A stretch of 64,000 nt of DNA from Actinomycetes bacterium (GCA_023418505.1 JAEZZR010000001.1:310001-374000); one strand, 5' to 3'; shown: positions 23,903 through 32,692, counted from the first letter of the stretch. Translations and numbers: made by a program. Notes: generated from the letters alone by a model not told the origin.

Positions 23903-25777
23903 ATGGCTTCCATACAAGACTCTGCTGCTGCCACACCAGCCGAGCAACCCGAAAACACCGCTGCTGCCCAACGCGCTTGGCTGAAACGCTATCCCGATTG
24001 GGTAAGCCCTAGCTTGGACTATGGCGAAGACACCGTACTTACCGGCTACCTAGAAAATGTGCGCAAGCACCCCACCCGCCCGGTTACAACGTTCTTTGGC
24101 AACACCACGAACTACAAAGAGCTTCACGAACACGTACTCAGCGCTGCCGCTGGCCTGAAATCCCTCGGCGTACAACAAGGCGACAAAGTGGCACTGATCA
24201 TGCCAAACTGCCCGCAACACATCGTGGCGTACCTGGCTACGTTGTATGTGGGTGCCACCGTCGTCGAGCACAATCCGCTCTACACCGCCCACGAATTGCG
24301 TCATCCGTTCCAGGATCACGGCGCTAAGGTGGCAATTGCTTGGGATAAGACGGTAGAGACGCTCCAACAGGTTGCAATGCATGCGCCATTGGAAAAAATC
24401 ATCGCAGTGAACATGCTAGAAGATCTGCCTTGGTTTATGCGCCAGCTGTTGAAACTCCCGATTCCAGCACTGCGCGCGGCACGATCGAAGATGCACTCTT
24501 CGGTGAGTGCCTCGGAGGATCCCGCAGATAGCGAGGTACTTAGCTTCAGCGATCTGCTCAACTCTCAGCTTGGGGGCACGGGCACAAAGCTAGAACCCAC
24601 GCCAGTGACCGCCAAAGATCCTGCGGTGATCATGTACACCTCTGGCACCACGGGCAATCCAAAGGGCGCGCAGCTAACTCACGGCAGCTTGGTAGCCAAC
24701 GTCAAACAAGGCATCGCCTGGGTGCCCGAGCTAGGTAAAGAGCGCGAAGTAGCCCTTGCCGTACTGCCCATGTTCCACGCTTACGGCCTGACGATCGTGA
24801 CAAACCTATCGCTGACCATCGGCGCCGAGCTTGTGATGATCCCATCGCCAGAAATCCCACTGATCATGAAGGCAATGAAGCGCAATCGCCCTACGTGGGT
24901 ACCGGGTGTGCCTACGCTCTACGAGAAGATCGTGGCTACTGCAGAGGAGTCCGGCGCCGAGCTTTCCGGCATCAAGTTCGCGTTCTGTGGCGCTTCCACG
25001 TTGCCGGTGTCCCTGGTGGAAAAGTGGGAACGCCTCACCGGTGGCCGGCTGGTAGAAGGCTATGGTCTGACCGAAACCTCGCCGATCATCGTGGGCAACC
25101 CGATGGACGGCAACCGTCGCCCAGGATATGTGGGCATTCCGTTCCCCGATACCGAAATCGCCGTGGTGGATCCCAACGATCCCACCGTGCTGGTGGCCGA
25201 TGGCACCGAGGGCGAGGTGATCGCCCGAGGCCCGCAGGTTTTCGGCGGTTACTTGAACTTGGCAGAGGCCACCGAGAATTCGTTTACCGCCGGCCCGAAA
25301 GTGCTTAACGACGCCTCCCTGGCGCCAAAATCTGCCCGTGTGGGTGAGCCCTGGTACCGCACTGGCGATGTGGGCGTGATGGAAGAAGATGGCTTCCTGC
25401 GTCTGGTTGCCCGCATCAAGGAAGTGATCATTACCGGCGGCTTCAATGTCTATCCAGCCGAGGTAGAAGAAGTGCTCACTGATTACTCGGATATCACTGC
25501 TGCTACTGTGGTGGGCCTGCCAAAGTCAGATGGCTCCGAGCTGGTAGTGGCTGCCATAACCCTGGACGAATACGCCCGGCTGGATACCGAAGCTATTCGC
25601 AGCCACTGCAAGCGAAATCTCACCGGGTACAAGGTGCCACGCGCTTACTTCCACCTCGATGAACTGCCCCAAGATCAAATGGGCAAAGTGCGTCGCCGCG
25701 ATGTGCAGAAACTGCTGCTCGAGCGCCTCGAGCAACGTGGCGAATCGGTGGATTCGCTTATAAAGAAACGCCGATAA
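23903..25777 (+). CDS. Long-chain fatty-acid-CoA ligase / acyl-AMP synthetase
   Basis: A 624-residue adenylate-forming enzyme that activates fatty acids with ATP and CoA. The AMP-binding P-loop Met-Tyr-Thr-Ser-Gly-Thr-Thr-Gly-Asn-Pro-Lys-Gly, the motif Gly-Tyr-Gly-Leu-Thr-Glu-Thr-Ser-Pro and the hinge Tyr-Arg-Thr-Gly-Asp-Val-Gly are all present. The catalytic lysine region is Gly-Lys-Val-Arg-Arg-Arg near the C-terminus. The first 30 residues are low in complexity. It is a FadD-type protein; chain-length preference cannot be read. The 3' end overlaps the convergent murB gene by 20 bp. An inverted repeat at the start codon suggests repression by a lipid-responsive regulator. Confidence 0.93.
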   Translation: MASIQDSAAATPAEQPENTAAAQRAWLKRYPDWVSPSLDYGEDTVLTGYLENVRKHPTRPVTTFFGNTTNYKELHEHVLSAAAGLKSLGVQQGDKVALIMPNCPQHIVAYLATLYVGATVVEHNPLYTAHELRHPFQDHGAKVAIAWDKTVETLQQVAMHAPLEKIIAVNMLEDLPWFMRQLLKLPIPALRAARSKMHSSVSASEDPADSEVLSFSDLLNSQLGGTGTKLEPTPVTAKDPAVIMYTSGTTGNPKGAQLTHGSLVANVKQGIAWVPELGKEREVALAVLPMFHAYGLTIVTNLSLTIGAELVMIPSPEIPLIMKAMKRNRPTWVPGVPTLYEKIVATAEESGAELSGIKFAFCGASTLPVSLVEKWERLTGGRLVEGYGLTETSPIIVGNPMDGNRRPGYVGIPFPDTEIAVVDPNDPTVLVADGTEGEVIARGPQVFGGYLNLAEATENSFTAGPKVLNDASLAPKSARVGEPWYRTGDVGVMEEDGFLRLVARIKEVIITGGFNVYPAEVEEVLTDYSDITAATVVGLPKSDGSELVVAAITLDEYARLDTEAIRSHCKRNLTGYKVPRAYFHLDELPQDQMGKVRRRDVQKLLLERLEQRGESVDSLIKKRR

Positions 25778-26963
25778 ATAGCGGCTCTGGCTCCAGGGTG
25801 ACGCCGAAAGTATCGGCCACCCCCGCTACCACCCGGCGCGCCAATGCCACCACATCAGCGGTGGTGGCCGCGCCACGGTTGGTTAGTGCCAAGGTGTGTT
25901 TCGTGGATAGCCGAGCTGGCGCGTCTTCTCCTGGGAAACCCTTGGCAAAACCGGCCTTTTCAATCAACCATGCCGCAGAGAGCTTCACGCGCAGCGCGCC
26001 GGTAGCTGGATCCGGCACGGCGGGATATTGCGGCATCGCCTCGGCGATCTCTGCGCCAAAGCGCTGTGCCACCACGTCACGCACTTGAGCTGCCGTGGCT
26101 TCGTCCACGATCGGGTTGGTGAAAAACGACCCCGCCGACCAAGTGTCATGATCAGCCGGATCAGAGACCATGCCCTTACCCGCGCGCAAGGCTAATACGG
26201 CATCGCGCACGTCTTGGGCTGGACGACGGGCAGCACCAGCTGCATTTTCTTCCACTGTTACGCCTAATCGGCGCGCTAATTCGCCGTAGCGCAGTGGCGC
26301 CGACAATCCGTCGCTAGATAACCGGAACCGCACTGCAAGCACTACGCCTCGGCTGGTGAACTTCAGATTGGAATAGCGGTAGGCCAGCTCTAGGGCTTCG
26401 GGGGCAACCCACTGATCCTCCTGGGTTTGGCGATCGTAGAGGCGCACCGCATCGAGCACTTGGGAGACCTCCACACCGTAAGCGCCCACATTTTGTACCG
26501 GGGTAGCTCCCGCCGAACCTGGAATACCCGACAGGCATTCCAAGCCCCCAAAGCCGGCAGCCACGCTGGTATCCACCACGTCGTCCCACACGGCGCCGGC
26601 TTCTGCTTCTACTAAAGCGGCTTCGGTGTGCAGCCCGGTGCCTTCGGTAGTTAGGGAAATGGCGTCGGCAGCGATGACCACGGCAACGAGATCGCCGACT
26701 GGATGATCGCCAGCCTCGGCATCAGCTTCGGCATTATCACCGACCACCAAGTTGGAGCCGCCGCCGACAATTAATAGTGGGACATCGGCGTCGTCAAGCA
26801 AACGAACTACCGCAACCACGGCGTCCAGCGACTGGCAATATACCGTCGCGGCCGGGGCACCCCCGACACGGAAAGTAGTTAGATCTGCGAAGGTGACGTG
26901 ATCGTCAATCGTCACATCAGGCAAAGCTGCCACCTGGGTGCGCACTGAATCGAACTTCGTCAC
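25758..26963 (-). CDS. murB: UDP-N-acetylenolpyruvoylglucosamine reductase
   Basis: The flavoenzyme that makes UDP-N-acetylmuramate for peptidoglycan. 401 residues, a little longer than typical (about 350) because of an acidic insertion (Asp-Asn-Ala-Glu-Ala-Asp-Ala-Glu-Ala-Gly-Asp) near residue 75. FAD-binding features Thr-Phe-Arg-Val-Gly-Gly and Val-Gly-Gly-Gly-Ser-Asn-Leu-Val-Val are clear, as are Leu-Ser-Gly-Ile-Pro-Gly-Ser-Ala-Gly-Ala-Thr-Pro-Val-Gln-Asn-Val-Gly-Ala-Tyr-Gly and the catalytic Ser-Phe-Phe-Thr-Asn-Pro. The GTG at 26963 has GGGAG 6 nt upstream. It is convergent and overlapping with fadD. Confidence 0.96.
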   Translation of the reverse strand: MTKFDSVRTQVAALPDVTIDDHVTFADLTTFRVGGAPAATVYCQSLDAVVAVVRLLDDADVPLLIVGGGSNLVVGDNAEADAEAGDHPVGDLVAVVIAADAISLTTEGTGLHTEAALVEAEAGAVWDDVVDTSVAAGFGGLECLSGIPGSAGATPVQNVGAYGVEVSQVLDAVRLYDRQTQEDQWVAPEALELAYRYSNLKFTSRGVVLAVRFRLSSDGLSAPLRYGELARRLGVTVEENAAGAARRPAQDVRDAVLALRAGKGMVSDPADHDTWSAGSFFTNPIVDEATAAQVRDVVAQRFGAEIAEAMPQYPAVPDPATGALRVKLSAAWLIEKAGFAKGFPGEDAPARLSTKHTLALTNRGAATTADVVALARRVVAGVADTFGVTLEPEPLFIGVSL

Positions 26964-27106
26964 CGAAAACTCCCACTTTTGACCAATTACGGAGAAAATC
27001 TGCTAATCACACGATAGGTGGCAGGCTAGAGTACGCGCCAACTAGCGCGACTTTGCGTCGCTACGCGCCGACGCAGGGCGCACCCCAGTGCCTGCACGCG
27101 ACCACG

Positions 27107-27112
27107 TATGCT
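27107..27112 (+). promoter_or_regulatory. -10-like hexamer of a leaderless start (DUF2505 gene)
   Basis: TATGCT lies 8 nt before the ATG at 27121; no ribosome site is visible. Confidence 0.45.
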
Positions 27113-27120
27113 TAAACGCT

Positions 27121-27636
27121 ATGACTGCGAACACCACCAGCACCAACGAGTTGAACCACAGCGCTGCCGACGTGCACGCCGCAATCGCAGACCGTGGCTT
27201 CTGGGATTACCTGGCAGAAAACCTGATCGCAGGTTCCCCAGCGGAAGTGAACTCTTTTTCCAGCTCCGAGGCGAAAACTGATGTCTCTGTAACCCAGCAC
27301 GTAGACAGCAAGCGCATCCCGGATGCGATGAAAAAATTCGTCAAAAGCGATCCCCATGCCACCATCGATTTCAACTGGGGGCCTTTCGACGGCCAAGAAT
27401 CCACCGGCAATTTCTCCGGCTCGGTGCAAGGCTTCCCGGTTTCCTTCCGTGGCAACCAGACCTTGGTAGCCATCGATGATGCGAAGTCGAAGGTAGTCAC
27501 CGACATCACGCTAGACGTCAAGATCCCACTGGTTGGCGGCATGGTGGAAGGCAAGGCCGTGGATATGATGCCACGTATGTTCACCAAGATCATCAACCTG
27601 CTGGATCAGTACTTGGCAGACAACAAGAACGCTTAA
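27121..27636 (+). CDS. DUF2505 domain protein (SRPBCC-like)
   Basis: A 171-residue protein of the actinobacterial DUF2505 family, which I read as an SRPBCC/START-like lipid-binding fold: Ser-Ala-Ala-Asp-Val-His-Ala-Ala-Ile-Ala-Asp at the N-terminus, a central beta-rich segment, and a C-terminal helix with Lys-Ala-Val-Asp-Met-Met-Pro-Arg-Met. No catalytic residues or signal peptide. The ATG at 27121 is chosen over a GTG 33 nt upstream because a -10 hexamer ends 8 nt before it. It is the first of three same-strand genes (methyltransferase, LmeA-like), which may point to envelope lipid handling, but this is inference. Confidence 0.8.
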   Translation: MTANTTSTNELNHSAADVHAAIADRGFWDYLAENLIAGSPAEVNSFSSSEAKTDVSVTQHVDSKRIPDAMKKFVKSDPHATIDFNWGPFDGQESTGNFSGSVQGFPVSFRGNQTLVAIDDAKSKVVTDITLDVKIPLVGGMVEGKAVDMMPRMFTKIINLLDQYLADNKNA

Positions 27637-27660
27637 TAGCAGTTCAACCTCCTTTTTCGC

Positions 27661-28545
27661 TTGGCTCACTATCACAACCTGCGCGCGCAGCGCCCCAAAT
27701 CCGGCCCGGTAGGCACGGTTACTCGTGGCACTACCGGCGTTAATCGCCTGCGCAAATGCGACCGGTGGATGGTGCACAACCCCGACATCTGGCGTGCGTT
27801 GGAAGCTCCTGGGATTCCGGGACTAGGGCGGCAGGCACGAGGTGTGCTTGACGACGGCGCGCCAACCGCAATCGATTTAGGCTATGGCGCCAGCGATACC
27901 ACCACGGTTGAATGGGCGCGCCACTTACGCCGGATACAGCCGGACGTGCGAGTACTCGGCCTAGAGATCGAACCTTCCCGCATTTTCCCTGCCACAGACG
28001 GAGTGGAATTTGCCTTAGGTGGCTTTGAGCTCGCCGGCCATCAAGCCCACCTGGTGCGGGCGTTCAATGTGCTGCGCCAATACGACGTCACCGAGGTAAT
28101 CGCCGCCTGGGAAGAAGTAGCCAGCCACTTAACCCCGCATGGCTTATTCGTCGAAGGCACCTGCGATGAACTTGGGCGTAGATGCAGCTGGATTAACCTC
28201 GATCGCCACGGCCCGAAGAGCCTAACCTTGGCGTGGGATCCCACCGATGTGGCATTGCCTTCCGACGTTGCAGAACGCCTGCCCAAAATCCTGATTCACC
28301 GCAATATCCCCGGCGAACCAATCTACGATCTGCTAAGTCGGATCGATCAAGCCTGGCTCGAACAAGCTGCCTGGTCTACTTATGGCCCCTATATCCGCTG
28401 GAGCCACACCCTGGCCACGTTGCGCCAAGACCCTGCGTTGCAGCTACAAGAACTGCCCATTCAGAAGAAAGCACGCCTGCGAGATTGTGTGCTTACCGTA
28501 CCGTTTTCGACGGTATTTCCGGAGCGCATCGAATTTCCTGGCTAG
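27661..28545 (+). CDS. Class I SAM-dependent methyltransferase-like protein
   Basis: A 294-residue protein with a class I methyltransferase core: Thr-Ala-Ile-Asp-Leu-Gly-Tyr-Gly-Ala-Ser (motif I) and Val-Leu-Gly-Leu-Glu-Ile-Glu-Pro-Ser (acidic motif II), then Phe-Ala-Leu-Gly-Gly-Phe-Glu-Leu. The N-terminus (Gly-Thr-Val-Thr-Arg-Gly-Thr-Thr-Gly-Val-Asn-Arg-Leu-Arg-Lys-Cys-Asp-Arg-Trp) looks strongly conserved and basic. It starts with TTG at 27661 because no better in-frame start precedes that segment; no ribosome site is seen. The substrate is unknown. A 23-bp tandem repeat begins directly after its stop. Confidence 0.78.
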   Translation: MAHYHNLRAQRPKSGPVGTVTRGTTGVNRLRKCDRWMVHNPDIWRALEAPGIPGLGRQARGVLDDGAPTAIDLGYGASDTTTVEWARHLRRIQPDVRVLGLEIEPSRIFPATDGVEFALGGFELAGHQAHLVRAFNVLRQYDVTEVIAAWEEVASHLTPHGLFVEGTCDELGRRCSWINLDRHGPKSLTLAWDPTDVALPSDVAERLPKILIHRNIPGEPIYDLLSRIDQAWLEQAAWSTYGPYIRWSHTLATLRQDPALQLQELPIQKKARLRDCVLTVPFSTVFPERIEFPG

Positions 28546-28591
28546 CACTTCAGATACCAGCCTGATCCCACTTCAGATGCCAGCCTGATCC
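28546..28591 (+). repeat. Two head-to-tail 23-bp units between the methyltransferase and LmeA-like genes
   Basis: The units differ at one base (A to G at position 11) and start directly after the TAG stop. The second ends 11 bp before the TATACT hexamer of the next gene, so the array covers the -35 region and could hold duplicated operator sites. Confidence 0.8.
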
Positions 28592-28602
28592 GCGCTGCTG
28601 CT

Positions 28603-28608
28603 TATACT
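28603..28608 (+). promoter_or_regulatory. -10-like hexamer of a leaderless start (LmeA-like gene)
   Basis: TATACT, close to the consensus, lies 8 nt before the ATG at 28617. Confidence 0.5.
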
Positions 28609-28616
28609 GGTGCACT

Positions 28617-29408
28617 ATGTCGAGGAATAGATCTGGCAGGGCACAATCGTCGCGTTCATGGGGCACAATGGGCACCGTCATCGGTGTGATCATTGCAGTT
28701 GCACTGGTGTTGATCGCGGCGGAATTTGCACTGCGGATTTTCATCGGACGCTCGGTGGCTGATTCTTATGTGGAATCACGGGGCAACGCCGCTGCGACCG
28801 CCGATGCTAGCCCGTCGGTTTCCTTTGGCACCTCCCCAGTACTACCAGCACTGATCACCAATGATTTGAAGAACGTAGAGCTGGATACCCCAGATACCTT
28901 GCAGGTTTCCAACGCTGATGGCGCTGCAGCTACTCCGGAAATTGCCGGCGATCCAGCGGCACACATTGTGCTTTCCGACGTAGATATCAGCAATCGCAAC
29001 GATCCCGTCGCCCAAGAGGTGGTGGTCGAAACTGAATTGTCACCTGAGTTGATCCAAGCCATTGCCAACCGCCGTGCCGGCGGTATCGCTCGGATTTCAC
29101 AGCTCACCCCGAATCCAGCCGAAGGCACCCTGAAAGCAGAGATCTCTAGTGGTTTCGCTGATGTTGATTTCCGCCCCACGGTTAATAACGGCGGCTTAGG
29201 CCTGGACGTCGAAGGAGCCTCGGTGCTGGGATTCGGCGTGGATCCCGTCGCAGGCCCTATTGGCGACGCATTGCTAGCCGGCATCTCCGAGCGGTTCAGC
29301 CCAGAATTTGATCTGGTCTCTGCGACAGTCACCGAAACGGGCTTGCAGCTCACGCTACGTGGCAACGGCGTCGCACTGTCCTCCCTCGAAGGCCTGCGTT
29401 TTCAATAA
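28617..29408 (+). CDS. LmeA-family phospholipid-binding protein (DUF2993)
   Basis: A 263-residue protein with a basic N-terminus and one signal-anchor helix (residues 18-42), then an extracytoplasmic domain of the DUF2993/LmeA type: Ile-Val-Leu-Ser-Asp-Val-Asp-Ile-Ser, a long middle region and paired repeats Val-Ser-Ala-Thr-Val-Thr-Glu-Thr-Gly-Leu-Gln-Leu-Thr-Leu near the end. LmeA proteins are periplasmic and bind phospholipid; the mycobacterial one affects lipomannan elongation. The match is by pattern of length and motifs. The gene is preceded by a strong -10 hexamer and a tandem repeat. Confidence 0.75.
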   Translation: MSRNRSGRAQSSRSWGTMGTVIGVIIAVALVLIAAEFALRIFIGRSVADSYVESRGNAAATADASPSVSFGTSPVLPALITNDLKNVELDTPDTLQVSNADGAAATPEIAGDPAAHIVLSDVDISNRNDPVAQEVVVETELSPELIQAIANRRAGGIARISQLTPNPAEGTLKAEISSGFADVDFRPTVNNGGLGLDVEGASVLGFGVDPVAGPIGDALLAGISERFSPEFDLVSATVTETGLQLTLRGNGVALSSLEGLRFQ

Positions 29409-29495
29409 CACCTGAAGCAGCAAGCCAAAACCAGCCACCCTCAACCAAGCCAGCACCACCAAAACCACCATTAAGGCAACGGTAAACCTTTCAGC

Positions 29496-29501
29496 TAAGA
29501 T
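29496..29501 (+). promoter_or_regulatory. -10-like hexamer of a leaderless purU start
   Basis: TAAGAT lies 7 nt before the purU ATG. The 100-bp spacer upstream is a low-complexity AC-rich stretch without other structure. Confidence 0.45.
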
Positions 29502-29508
29502 CGGCACA

Positions 29509-30414
29509 ATGACCCGTTCCCCGTTAGCTCAACCGCAGCGCGGCCCCGAAGAGCGGCAATTTGTGCTTACTTTGGGCTGCCCAGACTCCACCGGAATCGT
29601 TGCTCAGCTCTCCAGCTTCCTGGCAAACCTAGGCGCTTGGATTGTGGAAGCACACTTCTTCTCTGATCCAGATTCTGGTTGGTTCTTCACGCGCCAGGCG
29701 GTACGAGCCGATGATCTTGATATGTCTTTAGAGGAACTCACCGAGTCTTTCGGCGAGCTCGTAGAAACCTTCGGCCCAGAGGCCAAATGGAGTGTTTCGG
29801 ACACTGGCATCCGCAAGCGCGGCGTCATCTTGGTTACTAAGGAAGGCCACTGCCTGCAGGATCTGCTTGGCCGTGTGGATCAAAACGACTACCCCATGGA
29901 CGTCGTTGCCGTTATCGGCAACCACCCGGATCTAGCGCCACTGGCTCGCGCTCACGGCGTGCCATTCCACCACGTGCCTTTTCCGAAGGACGCCGTGGGC
30001 AAGCGGAAGGCCTTCGACGAGGTGGCGGAAATCGTCGATAGCCTTAACCCAGATGCCATCGTGCTCGCGCGCTTTATGCAGATTCTGCCGCCGGATCTCT
30101 GCGAGAAGTGGGAAGGACGTGCGATCAACATCCACCACAGCTTCCTACCGTCGTTCATGGGTGCACGCCCGTACCACCAGGCACACAAGCGCGGTGTGAA
30201 GTTGATTGGCGCTACCTGCCACTATGCAACTAGCGAGCTTGACGACGGCCCGATTATCGAACAGGACGTCATCCGAGTGTCGCACAAAGATACCCCACGC
30301 GATATGCAGCGCGAGGGTCGCGACGCCGAAAAGCAGGTACTTGCCCGCGGTCTGCGCTGGCATCTAGAAGACCGCGTGCAGGTCTACGGCAACCGTACGG
30401 TGGTATTCGACTAG
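29509..30414 (+). CDS. purU: Formyltetrahydrofolate deformylase
   Basis: PurU hydrolyses 10-formyl-tetrahydrofolate to formate and tetrahydrofolate, balancing one-carbon pools and feeding formate to purine synthesis. 301 residues. An N-terminal ACT domain (Thr-Leu-Gly-Cys-Pro-Asp-Ser-Thr-Gly-Ile-Val-Ala) is followed by a formyltransferase fold with the catalytic Asn-Ile-His-His-Ser-Phe-Leu-Pro and Gly-Ala-Thr-Cys-His-Tyr-Ala-Thr, and the Asp in Leu-Asp-Asp-Gly-Pro-Ile-Ile-Glu-Gln-Asp. All expected motifs are intact. The start is probably leaderless. Confidence 0.96.
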   Translation: MTRSPLAQPQRGPEERQFVLTLGCPDSTGIVAQLSSFLANLGAWIVEAHFFSDPDSGWFFTRQAVRADDLDMSLEELTESFGELVETFGPEAKWSVSDTGIRKRGVILVTKEGHCLQDLLGRVDQNDYPMDVVAVIGNHPDLAPLARAHGVPFHHVPFPKDAVGKRKAFDEVAEIVDSLNPDAIVLARFMQILPPDLCEKWEGRAINIHHSFLPSFMGARPYHQAHKRGVKLIGATCHYATSELDDGPIIEQDVIRVSHKDTPRDMQREGRDAEKQVLARGLRWHLEDRVQVYGNRTVVFD

Positions 30415-30426
30415 ACGATTTCGCTG

Positions 30427-30455
30427 GCAAGCTCGGATCCCGATCCGAGCCTTGC
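30427..30455. terminator. Bidirectional hairpin between purU and the DUF2516 gene
   Basis: GCTCGGATC and GATCCGAGC pair perfectly around CC, and the flanking GCAAG/CTTGC extends the stem with one bulge. It ends 4 bp before the stop of the convergent gene. Confidence 0.75.
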
Positions 30456-30458
30456 GTA

Positions 30459-30800
30459 TTACCCTTGCGCGTTAGCGAGGATATCGCGGATATTTGGGCG
30501 GACATCTAACCAGTACACGCCCGTGACCACCGAGCCCACGATGATCGGGATGCCCAAAAGCATCCAGCCGAACATCGGGAAGAGCAGGAAAAATGCGGAG
30601 CCAGCTAGCATGCCCAGCCACTGCTCTTTTGGCTTGCGGCTAGCTGCGTCGAAAGCATCCCGGCGCGTAGTAGCCACCATAATGGCGCCCACCACAGCCA
30701 AAATGCCTACCAACATGGGCAAGCCAAAACGGAAGAACAGATCCGTGTAGGCCAAAACCATCACAAACGCATTTCCGCTTTCTTGCACTGCTGGCACCAT
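30459..30800 (-). CDS. DUF2516 family membrane protein
   Basis: A 113-residue integral membrane protein with about three helices (near residues 28-45, 63-80 and 82-98), an Arg/Asp-rich loop (Thr-Arg-Arg-Asp-Ala-Phe-Asp-Ala-Ala) between the first two and a conserved Tyr-Trp-Leu-Asp-Val-Arg-Pro tail. Actinobacterial DUF2516 proteins have no assigned function. The ATG at 30800 has AAAGGATTG upstream. It is the same strand as the DUF445 gene and 55 bp downstream of it. Confidence 0.75.
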   Translation of the reverse strand: MVPAVQESGNAFVMVLAYTDLFFRFGLPMLVGILAVVGAIMVATTRRDAFDAASRKPKEQWLGMLAGSAFFLLFPMFGWMLLGIPIIVGSVVTGVYWLDVRPNIRDILANAQG

Positions 30801-30855
30801 GAAATCTCAATCCTTTATCAAACCCAGTTGCTGCTACTTACTCGAATATATGCGT

Positions 30856-32178
30856 TTAGCCACCAAATAGCAGCGTGGAAACTGTATAAATTACCAATCC
30901 CGCTAAGGAACCTACCACGGTTCCGTTCACGCGAATGAACTGCAAATCGCGGCCAACCATCAACTCGATCTTGTCCGATGCTTCATCGGCATCCCAGCGC
31001 TGGACGGTCTCAGAGATAATCGCGGTGATCTCCCCGGCATAGTTATCTGCAAGGAACACCACGGCCTTTTCCAGGCGATTAGACATCTCTGCCTGCAAGC
31101 TTTGATCCGCCACAATCTTTTCGCCGTAGCTGCGGGCGGTCTCGGCGATCTTGGTGCGCAGCAGCGAATTTTCATCGCGGGCTGCCGCAATCAAGTTGTT
31201 CGAAGCAGAACTCCACAGCATGGCAGGAGCTTTTTCCACTGCCTGCGAAGCCAGCAAATCCGCTTTCAGCTCTTCAACCTTGGCGATGGTGGCCGGATCG
31301 TGCTGCAAATCCGTCGCCAGCTTGGTTAAGAAATTGCGGAGTGCTTCGCGTGCTTCGTGGTTCGGCTGTGTGTGCACCTGCCACGCCCATTGGGTGAGTT
31401 CGCGGTGCACGCGATCGCCGATCAGCTCGTTGACGAAGCTAGGCGCCCACGACGGGGCTCGTTCGCCCACCATGCGCTCGATAACTGGCCCGGCGTTGAC
31501 CGACTTGCGATAGAGCCACGCTACCGCCTGATCGATCACCGGTTCAGTTTTTCCTTCTTCGATCAGCTGCTCCAACACGCGACCAGCGGGTGGCCCCCAC
31601 TGTGGCGCTGCTACTTCATCGATTACAGCTGCTTTGAGCACGGCTTCGGCGTCCTTGGGATTCACCGCCGCGAGCGCGTTGCCTACGAACTTGCCGACGT
31701 GAGCGGAAACCACTTCCCCATTGCCTGGGGTAGCCAACCACTGGCCGGTGCGCAGTGGAATATCGGCTTTGCGTACTTTATCCACGATCAACGTCGGATT
31801 CAGGAAATTCTCGCCGACGAATTGTGCTAGGGATTCGCCTACCTGGTCTTTCTTCCGGCGCACAATTGCCGTATGCGGAATCGGGATCCCCATGGGATGG
31901 CGGAATAGCGCCACAACCGCAAACCAGTCTGCAAGAGCACCGACCATGCCAGCTTCGGCGGCAGCACGGACATATCCCACCCATGCAGCGGGTAATTCAC
32001 CGTCGGCTGCTGCTTGTGCTTCCAACCACCGGCAGGTGAAATACACCGTTGCTGCAATTACCAGCAGCATCGTGGCAAACGCTTTGGCGTTTCTTAGCTG
32101 CCGACGTTTCAACGCCTCAGTTGACGGGGACGGCCCCGGAACTGGCAATGCTTCTAGTGCAGTGGGGTTTTGCGCCAT
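30856..32178 (-). CDS. DUF445 family membrane protein
   Basis: A 440-residue protein of the DUF445 (YheB-like) family. It has a short Pro-rich N-terminus, then a membrane helix (about 32-50) and the conserved segment Gly-Met-Val-Gly-Ala-Leu-Ala-Asp-Trp-Phe-Ala-Val-Val-Ala-Leu-Phe-Arg-His-Pro-Met-Gly, typical of the family. A long helical cytosolic or coiled section follows, and a closing helix near the end (Gly-Thr-Val-Val-Gly-Ser-Leu-Ala-Gly-Leu-Val-Ile-Tyr). Function is unknown. It lies 121 bp downstream of the small sdh-linked membrane-protein gene, beyond a terminator. Confidence 0.85.
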   Translation of the reverse strand: MAQNPTALEALPVPGPSPSTEALKRRQLRNAKAFATMLLVIAATVYFTCRWLEAQAAADGELPAAWVGYVRAAAEAGMVGALADWFAVVALFRHPMGIPIPHTAIVRRKKDQVGESLAQFVGENFLNPTLIVDKVRKADIPLRTGQWLATPGNGEVVSAHVGKFVGNALAAVNPKDAEAVLKAAVIDEVAAPQWGPPAGRVLEQLIEEGKTEPVIDQAVAWLYRKSVNAGPVIERMVGERAPSWAPSFVNELIGDRVHRELTQWAWQVHTQPNHEAREALRNFLTKLATDLQHDPATIAKVEELKADLLASQAVEKAPAMLWSSASNNLIAAARDENSLLRTKIAETARSYGEKIVADQSLQAEMSNRLEKAVVFLADNYAGEITAIISETVQRWDADEASDKIELMVGRDLQFIRVNGTVVGSLAGLVIYTVSTLLFGG

Positions 32179-32223
32179 GGTTATTTTCTACTCTTATTTC
32201 GTTTTGTTGCTTCAGATAGCAAT

Positions 32224-32265
32224 AAGCCCTTCCCCACTTTGCGGGAAAGGGCTGGGAAAGGGCTT
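32224..32265 (-). terminator. Hairpin after the sdh-linked membrane protein gene
   Basis: AAGCCCTTCCC pairs with GGGAAAGGGCTT (one extra A), and an overlapping alternative partner GGGAAAGGGC lies in the loop. It is placed between the end of the sdh block and the DUF445 gene. Confidence 0.65.
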
Positions 32266-32299
32266 AAAGCTTCGGATAACCCTGGAGGATGCGAAGAAT

Positions 32300-32692
32300 C
32301 TAGTGGTGGGTACCGTACTTTGCTTTGTACTCGCGGTACTGGCGACGGCCAACTCGAATAAAGATCCAACCCACTACCAGCATCAAAATTGCGGCAATCA
32401 AACCACCGTAGAGGTAGATATCTGGGTTGAAGCTACCCGGTTCCGCTGGAATCCATTCTTCCTGGCCTAGTGGCACATGACCGATTTCATGTGCAGATTC
32501 CGTTTCGAAAATCTTGGTGCCTAGGCCGAAGATGAACGTGCCCCATGCAGCTAGAGAAGCAAGGATCAGACCCATGCCGATCCAGGTAGAGCTTCGGTGC
32601 AACGAGGAGTATTCGGCGTTGAGGCTCTGCGGCGTATAGCCCTCGACGAAGTGCTCTTCACCCGGGTAACGCTCTGGCGCTACGTTAGCCAT
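32300..32692 (-). CDS. Small two-helix membrane protein downstream of sdhB
   Basis: A 130-residue protein with two membrane helices (near residues 37-57 and 92-112) joined by an acidic loop with Glu-Ile-Gly-His-Val-Pro-Leu-Gly-Gln-Glu-Glu-Trp-Ile-Pro. The N-terminus has Glu-Glu-His-Phe-Val-Glu-Gly-Tyr-Thr-Pro. It lies 52 bp after sdhB on the same strand; an sdh-linked membrane protein at this place is, as I recall, usual in Corynebacterium. A role as an accessory subunit or assembly factor of succinate dehydrogenase is possible but not shown. Confidence 0.75.
   Translation of the reverse strand: MANVAPERYPGEEHFVEGYTPQSLNAEYSSLHRSSTWIGMGLILASLAAWGTFIFGLGTKIFETESAHEIGHVPLGQEEWIPAEPGSFNPDIYLYGGLIAAILMLVVGWIFIRVGRRQYREYKAKYGTHH

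Noticed and set aside
25758..25777. Overlap of fadD and murB ends as a sign of frameshift
   Set aside because: Both proteins keep their expected C-termini; a 20-bp convergent overlap is ordinary in compact genomes.
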